Shown piece after piece: positions 59,171-64,000 of a stretch of DNA of 64,000 nucleotides. The notes under the pieces were generated by a model. The model searched no databases and was not told the DNA's origin. It was given only the letters and a program-made list of their open reading frames with translations. Within the stretch, counting starts at the first letter, position 1. Every line of letters begins with the position of its first letter. A program made the position numbers and the translations under genes. Source of the stretch: Lewinellaceae bacterium (GTDB taxonomy: Bacteria; Bacteroidota; Bacteroidia; Chitinophagales; Saprospiraceae); assembly GCA_020636435.1 (NCBI GenBank), contig JACJXX010000002.1, positions 4,340,001-4,404,000 on the forward strand. The letters are read 5' to 3'.

Positions 59171-62100
59171 ATGAAGAACACATACCAATTGAGAAAACTG
59201 GGTGAGAGCTTATTATATCAACTCTCCTCTAAAACATGGCCCTCTATTTTCCTGATCGCCTTCCTTATCCTTTTATGGGATATTCCGGCGCTGGCCCAAA
59301 ATGTCCCTTGTGATTGTGTGCAGCGATGGGACGGTGGCGGCACATGGGATAACGGTTCGATTAACGATGCCCCCAACTCGCCTCCTCCCAATGGGATTAT
59401 CCGTTGTGGAAGTTCCGCCGAAACGCAATCACAGGTAGTACCTTTTCCCGGATGCACATACAATGACAGCCAATTTGAGATCGATCTTAGCGGAGAGGAT
59501 TGTGTTGACCCCAGCTCAGGGAATTCTGTGTCCGTATTACCGCCTACCAATGGCCAGCCTATCATCTGGCTGAACTTCGACGTGCGGCCCGGCGCGGGCA
59601 GCTTTCAGGTACAGATTAACGACAATAGCGGAGATAATATCGGCTGGGCTTTGTACTCTTCTGATGTTGTGACTAATGGCACCAACTTTAACATGCCAAG
59701 CAACGACGACATCAGCGGGGACTGTTCCCAACTCACCCTGCGCGCCTGTGGAGAGGAAAGTTCCAGTACCTGGAATACGCTACCTGTGCCTAATTTCAGT
59801 CAAACTACCAATTACTATCTTGCCATCTGGGACCAGGATGCCGACAACAACCTGAGAGTGAATAACTTTAAGGCCCGCTTTGGTTGCGGAGGCGCCGATA
59901 TCCTGGTTTGCTCCATCGAAGGAGAGGTGAGCCCTGTCTGTATTGACGATGGCAGCACCTACAACCTGGAAATACCGATCAATGGCATCAATGGGGAGTT
60001 TATTGCTTATGAACAAAACCAAGGCGTTTTTTCCAATACCGTCTGCCTGACCAACCCAGGCGAGAACAACCCCGTCACCTCCGGTACGCTCCAGCTTCCT
60101 CTAACATACAATGCAGGAGCTAGTTACAATATCATTGTTTTTGAAACGACCAAAGACCCCAATACGCTACCCACAACACCGCCAGTAATCCCTGATAACA
60201 ACTGTACGCACCCTACCCCATTTCCCAATTCTCCCGGCACCAATGGCAATGCGGATGATTGTGTGCTCGTTTTCACGGGCAATCTGCCTTCCGCCCTTGA
60301 TGCCTCCACATTATCCGGCGCACCGGTATCTTGTGATGGCAATGGGAGCGACGGAGAAGCCTCTGTCTTTCCTTCCGGTGGAACGCCTCCTTACACCTAT
60401 CTCTGGGATAATGGAGAAATGACCGCAACGGCAACCATGCTCTCCGACGGGCCTCACACGGTGGAGGTTACCGATGCTCTGGGTTGTATGGTATCGGAGA
60501 TTGCAAATGTACTGCCTGCCCAAAACTGCTGTACCTGCGAAAATCCTCCCGTACCCACCTGCCCCGCTCCCGTCGACCTGGGTTGCAATCCGGATTTGGA
60601 CGCAATGGGTGTTCCTCTGGTACTAGCCGACGGCGAGTTATATGGACAGGACGTCACCTTGGTGTCCGTAATGACCGACAATATGGACTGTATGGCTACC
60701 GTGACCTGGCAAGGCGACGGCGATCCTGTAGTCGAAGATGTTTGTACATATACCCTGCTCCGCACCTACCGGGCGACCAACAATTGCGGCGGAATGTTTG
60801 CGGAGTGCATCCAGGAATTCTCCTGGACGGTTTTCGATCCAAACTTTGCCGTAAACTGCGCCGCCGACCCCATGCTGCCAGCCTGCAGCAGCGCCGCCGA
60901 CATCCTCGCTGCCTATAACGACTGGGTGGATGGGTTCTTCTTTACCGGTGGATGTGCGCCAACTGACAATATTGCTGATGTGCCTGCCCTTGGCGACCTT
61001 GCCTGCGGCGGGCAGCTCAGCTTTACCTATACCGCCACCTCCGGGCCCGACGGATGCCAGGACATGGCTTCCTGCAACGTTACCTTCACCGTAGCGGCCG
61101 CAGACGATTTGACGGTGGACTGCCCGGCGGACCCCATGTTGCCGGCCTGCAGCAGCGCTGCCGACATCCTCGCCGCTTACAACGACTGGGTTAGCGGCTT
61201 CGGATACGACGGAGGGTGCGACGTAACGGACAATAGTGCCAATATACCCACCTTGGGCGACCTCACTTGTGGCGGACAGATCAGCTTTACTTATACCGCC
61301 ACTTCCGGCCCCGACGTATGCCAGGACATGGCTTCCTGCAACGCTACCTTCACCGTGGCAGCAGCCGACGATTTGACGGTGGACTGCCCAGGCGACCCCA
61401 TGCTGCCGGCCTGCAGCAGCGCCGCCGACATCCTCGCCGCTTACAACGACTGGGTGAGCGGATTCGGCTACGACGGAGGGTGTGACGTAACCGACAATAG
61501 CGCCAATATGCCCGCCCTGGGAGACCTAACCTGTGGCGGCCAGCTCAGCTTTACCTACACCGCTACTTCCGGCCAAGACGGCTGCCAGGACATGGCTTCC
61601 TGCAACGCTACCTTTACCGTAGCAGCAGCCGACGATTTGACGGTGGACTGCCCGGCGGACCCCATGCTGCCGGCCTGCAGCAGCGCCGCTGACATCCTCG
61701 CCGCCTACAACGACTGGGTGAGCGGATTCGGCTACGACGGAGGGTGTGATGTAACCGACAACATCGCCAGCGTGCCAGCCCTTGGAGACTTAACCTGTGG
61801 CGGCCAGCTCAGCTTTACCTACACCGCTACTTCCGGCCAAGACGGCTGCCAGGACATGGCTTCCTGCAATGCTACCTTTACCGTAGCAGCAGCCGACGAT
61901 TTGACGGTGGACTGCCCGGCGGACCCCATGCTGCCGGCCTGCAGCAGCGCCGCCGACATCCTCGCCGCCTACAACGACTGGGTGGGAGGCTTCGGCTACG
62001 ACGGAGGGTGCGACGCAAGCGACAATATAGATGACGTGCCGGCCCTGGGCGACCTTACCTGCGGCGGGCAGCTTAGCTTTACCTACGCCGCTGCCTCCGG

Positions 62101-64000
62101 GCCCGACGGATGCCAGGACATGGCTTCCTGCAACGCTACCTTCACCGTAGCGACCGCCGACGATTTGACGGTGGACTGCCCGGCGGACCCCATGTTGCCG
62201 GCCTGCAGCAGCGCTGCCGACATCCTCGCCGCTTACAACGACTGGGTAGACGGCTTTTCTTTCATGGGCGGCTGCAACGCAACCGACAACATCGCCAGCG
62301 TGCCGGCCCTGGGAGACCTCACCTGCGGAGGCCAGCTCAGCTTTACCTATACCGCCACTTCCGGACAAGGCGGATGCCAGGACATGGCTTCCTGCAATGC
62401 TACTTTCACCGTAGCGGATGCCGACGATTTGACCGTACAGTGCGCCACCGACCCCATGCTGCCGGCTTGCAGCAGCGCCGCCGACATCCTCGCCGCCTAC
62501 AACGACTGGGTGAGCGGCTTTAACTACGACGGAGGGTGCGACGTGAGCGACAATATAGACAACGTGCCTACCCTGGGCGACTTAACCTGCGGAGGGCAGC
62601 TTAGCTTTACTTATACCGCTGCTTCCGGCCCCGACGGCTGCCAGGGCATGGCTTCCTGCATGGCTACCTTCACCGTAGCGGCTGCCGACGATTTGACGGT
62701 GGACTGCCCGGCGGACCCCATGCTGCCGGCCTGCAGCAGCGCCGCCGACATCCTGGCAGCTTACAACGACTGGGTAGACGGCTTTTCTTTCATGGGCGGC
62801 TGCAACGCAACCGACAACATCGCCAGCGTGCCAGCCCTGGGCGACCTTACCTGCGGCGGACAGCTTAGCTTTACCTACACCGCTGCTTCCGGGCCCGACG
62901 GATGCCAGGACATGGCTTCCTGCAATGCTACCTTTACCGTAGCAGCAGCCGACGATTTGACGGTGGACTGCCCGACGGACCCCATGCTGCCAGCCTGCAG
63001 CAGCGCCGACGACATCCTCGCCGCCTACAACGACTGGGCGAGCGGGTTCGGATACGACGGAGGGTGTGACGTAAGCGACAATATAGACAACGTGCCTGCC
63101 CTGGGCGACCTCACCTGCGGCGGCCAGATCAGCTTCACTTACACCGCTGCCTCCGGGCCCGACGGATGCCAGGACATGGCTTCCTGCATGGCCACCTTTA
63201 CCATAGCAGCTGCTGACGGTTTAACCGTACAGTGCGCCACGGACCCCATGCTGCCGGCCTGCAGCAGCGCTGCCGACATCCTCGCTGCCTACAACGACTG
63301 GGTGGGAGGCTTCGGCTACGACGGAGGGTGCGACGTAAGCGACAATATAGACAACGTGCCTGCCCTGGGCGACCTTACCTGCGGCGGCCAGCTCAGCTTT
63401 ACTTATACCGTCACCTCCGGGCAAGACGGATGCCAGGACATGGCTTCCTGTAATGCCACCTTCACCGTAGCAACGGCGGAGGACCTAACGGTTGACTGCC
63501 CGGCGGACCCCATGCTGCCGGCCTGCAGCAGCGCCGACGACATCCTCGCTGCCTACAACGACTGGGTGGCAGGGTTCGGATACGAAGGAGGGTGTGACGT
63601 AAGCGACAATATAGACAACGTGCCTGCCCTGGGCGGCCTCACCTGCGGCGGCCAGCTCAGCTTCACTTACACCGCTGCCTCCGGGCCCGACGGATGCCAG
63701 GACATGGCTTCCTGCAATGCTACTTTCACCGTAGCGGATGCTGGCGATTTGACCGTACAGTGCGCCACCGACCCCATGCTGCCAGCCTGCAGCAGCGCCG
63801 CCGACATCCTCGCTGCCTACAACGACTGGGTGGATGGGTTCTTCTTTACCGGTGGATGTGCGCCAACTGACAATATTGCTGATGTGCCTGCCCTTGGCGA
63901 CCTTGCCTGCGGCGGGCAGCTCAGCTTTACCTATACCGCCACCTCCGGGCCCGACGGATGCCAGGACATGGCTTCCTGCAACGTTACCTTCACCGTAGCG
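59171..64000 (+). CDS. Giant secreted repeat protein with SprB repeat (runs off window)
   Basis: Open frame from ATG 59171 to the window edge, 1,610 codons so far. The signal peptide includes IFLIAFLILLWDIPALAQ. The N-terminal 400 residues contain beta-rich, cysteine-containing domains (CDCVQRWDGGGTWDNGSIND; QTTNYYLAIWDQDADNN). A SprB-type repeat follows (SCDGNGSDGEASVFPSGGTP, PYTYLWDNGEMTATATM, then HTVEVTDALGC). From about residue 556 there are twelve 88-residue repeats, each with six cysteines. SprB-like modules are typical of T9SS gliding adhesins; a C-terminal sorting domain is expected beyond the window. Confidence 0.88.
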   Translation, partial: MKNTYQLRKLGESLLYQLSSKTWPSIFLIAFLILLWDIPALAQNVPCDCVQRWDGGGTWDNGSINDAPNSPPPNGIIRCGSSAETQSQVVPFPGCTYNDSQFEIDLSGEDCVDPSSGNSVSVLPPTNGQPIIWLNFDVRPGAGSFQVQINDNSGDNIGWALYSSDVVTNGTNFNMPSNDDISGDCSQLTLRACGEESSSTWNTLPVPNFSQTTNYYLAIWDQDADNNLRVNNFKARFGCGGADILVCSIEGEVSPVCIDDGSTYNLEIPINGINGEFIAYEQNQGVFSNTVCLTNPGENNPVTSGTLQLPLTYNAGASYNIIVFETTKDPNTLPTTPPVIPDNNCTHPTPFPNSPGTNGNADDCVLVFTGNLPSALDASTLSGAPVSCDGNGSDGEASVFPSGGTPPYTYLWDNGEMTATATMLSDGPHTVEVTDALGCMVSEIANVLPAQNCCTCENPPVPTCPAPVDLGCNPDLDAMGVPLVLADGELYGQDVTLVSVMTDNMDCMATVTWQGDGDPVVEDVCTYTLLRTYRATNNCGGMFAECIQEFSWTVFDPNFAVNCAADPMLPACSSAADILAAYNDWVDGFFFTGGCAPTDNIADVPALGDLACGGQLSFTYTATSGPDGCQDMASCNVTFTVAAADDLTVDCPADPMLPACSSAADILAAYNDWVSGFGYDGGCDVTDNSANIPTLGDLTCGGQISFTYTATSGPDVCQDMASCNATFTVAAADDLTVDCPGDPMLPACSSAADILAAYNDWVSGFGYDGGCDVTDNSANMPALGDLTCGGQLSFTYTATSGQDGCQDMASCNATFTVAAADDLTVDCPADPMLPACSSAADILAAYNDWVSGFGYDGGCDVTDNIASVPALGDLTCGGQLSFTYTATSGQDGCQDMASCNATFTVAAADDLTVDCPADPMLPACSSAADILAAYNDWVGGFGYDGGCDASDNIDDVPALGDLTCGGQLSFTYAAASGPDGCQDMASCNATFTVATADDLTVDCPADPMLPACSSAADILAAYNDWVDGFSFMGGCNATDNIASVPALGDLTCGGQLSFTYTATSGQGGCQDMASCNATFTVADADDLTVQCATDPMLPACSSAADILAAYNDWVSGFNYDGGCDVSDNIDNVPTLGDLTCGGQLSFTYTAASGPDGCQGMASCMATFTVAAADDLTVDCPADPMLPACSSAADILAAYNDWVDGFSFMGGCNATDNIASVPALGDLTCGGQLSFTYTAASGPDGCQDMASCNATFTVAAADDLTVDCPTDPMLPACSSADDILAAYNDWASGFGYDGGCDVSDNIDNVPALGDLTCGGQISFTYTAASGPDGCQDMASCMATFTIAAADGLTVQCATDPMLPACSSAADILAAYNDWVGGFGYDGGCDVSDNIDNVPALGDLTCGGQLSFTYTVTSGQDGCQDMASCNATFTVATAEDLTVDCPADPMLPACSSADDILAAYNDWVAGFGYEGGCDVSDNIDNVPALGGLTCGGQLSFTYTAASGPDGCQDMASCNATFTVADAGDLTVQCATDPMLPACSSAADILAAYNDWVDGFFFTGGCAPTDNIADVPALGDLACGGQLSFTYTATSGPDGCQDMASCNVTFTVA
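60866..64000 (+). repeat. 264-bp tandem coding repeat, at least 12 copies
   Basis: Copies begin with GACCCCATG at 60866, 61130, 61394, 61658, 61922, 62186, 62450, 62714, 62978, 63242, 63506 and 63770, an exact period of 264 bases (88 codons). Core: DPMLPACSSAADILAAYNDW, then CGGQLSFTYTATSG, then CQDMASCNATFTVA. Copy 12 (as far as seen) is nearly identical to copy 1 and unlike its neighbours. Confidence 0.95.

Noticed and set aside
61790..62368. 192-codon minus-strand frame in the 264-bp repeats
   Set aside because: It is a repeat shadow with the same 88-codon period as the sense gene and no features of its own.
60866..64000. Regular spaced repeats taken as a possible CRISPR or satellite
   Set aside because: The period is exactly 88 codons, in frame, with amino-acid conservation and no unique spacers; it is a protein repeat.

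Overview
The window looks like chromosomal DNA of a free-living, gliding-type Bacteroidota, most likely from the Saprospiria/Lewinella group (inference). The evidence is type IX secretion (T9SS) C-terminal sorting domains, a SprB repeat, CarboxypepD-reg/TonB-like domains, many small SpII lipoproteins, DUF1003, a GreA/B-like small protein, the PadR + 'permease prefix' transporter pair, A-rich leaders without clear Shine-Dalgarno sites, and at least two promoters of the Bacteroidota TTG-N20/21-TAnnTTTG type. GC is moderate (about 53% by eye). No rRNA, tRNA, CRISPR array, phage or complete insertion sequence was seen.

Layout. 1-3.8 kb: RND efflux operon on the minus strand (permease, adaptor, TolC). 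4.2-8.3 kb: ECF sigma factor, two small membrane proteins and an MprF-like protein. 8.4-18.9 kb: a stress/maintenance block with a GH15 glucoamylase, an internally deleted SDR, DUF1003, MscS, a tandem universal stress protein, PPK2, DedA and YceI. 19-25.7 kb: a second, complete RND system (TolC-adaptor-permease). 25.7-31.2 kb: a wrecked AAA-ATPase, a sigma-like regulator, lipoprotein, beta-barrels and a PQQ-type sugar dehydrogenase. 31.5-39.5 kb: vWA protein, NHL/T9SS protein, sigma factor plus membrane anti-sigma-like partner, and HtrA/DegP. 39.8-50.7 kb: MacB-like permease with PadR regulator, GreA-like protein, TfoX, lipoproteins, patatin, BioD-like/DRTGG protein and acyl-CoA synthetase. 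51-55.7 kb: small basic Cys protein, SGNH hydrolase, LigT/2H protein and Lon. 56.3-64 kb: two secreted proteins built from a related six-cysteine module. The second is a giant protein with at least twelve 88-residue repeats that runs off the window.

The most interesting signals are non-coding. (1) A two-part motif, AGTGACY-N15-GTCTTT, with an invariant 15-base spacer stands in front of the usp, ppk2 and yceI genes, in divergent copies before a small membrane-protein operon and a gene remnant, and (slightly degenerate) upstream of the first RND operon. It looks like an ECF-type -35/-10 promoter defining a stress regulon. (2) A 159-bp MITE-like element with about 25-bp terminal inverted repeats and 3-bp TWA target duplications is present in four copies, one supplying the flank that is the ppk2 stop codon. 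(3) A 125-bp inverted-repeat element with a perfect 8-bp duplication sits inside an AAA-ATPase pseudogene. (4) A 59-bp repeat occurs three times, once inverted relative to a shared flank. (5) Intergenic DNA is full of tandem arrays whose unit is 7 or 8 bases although the unit sequence differs at each site; several touch start or stop codons.
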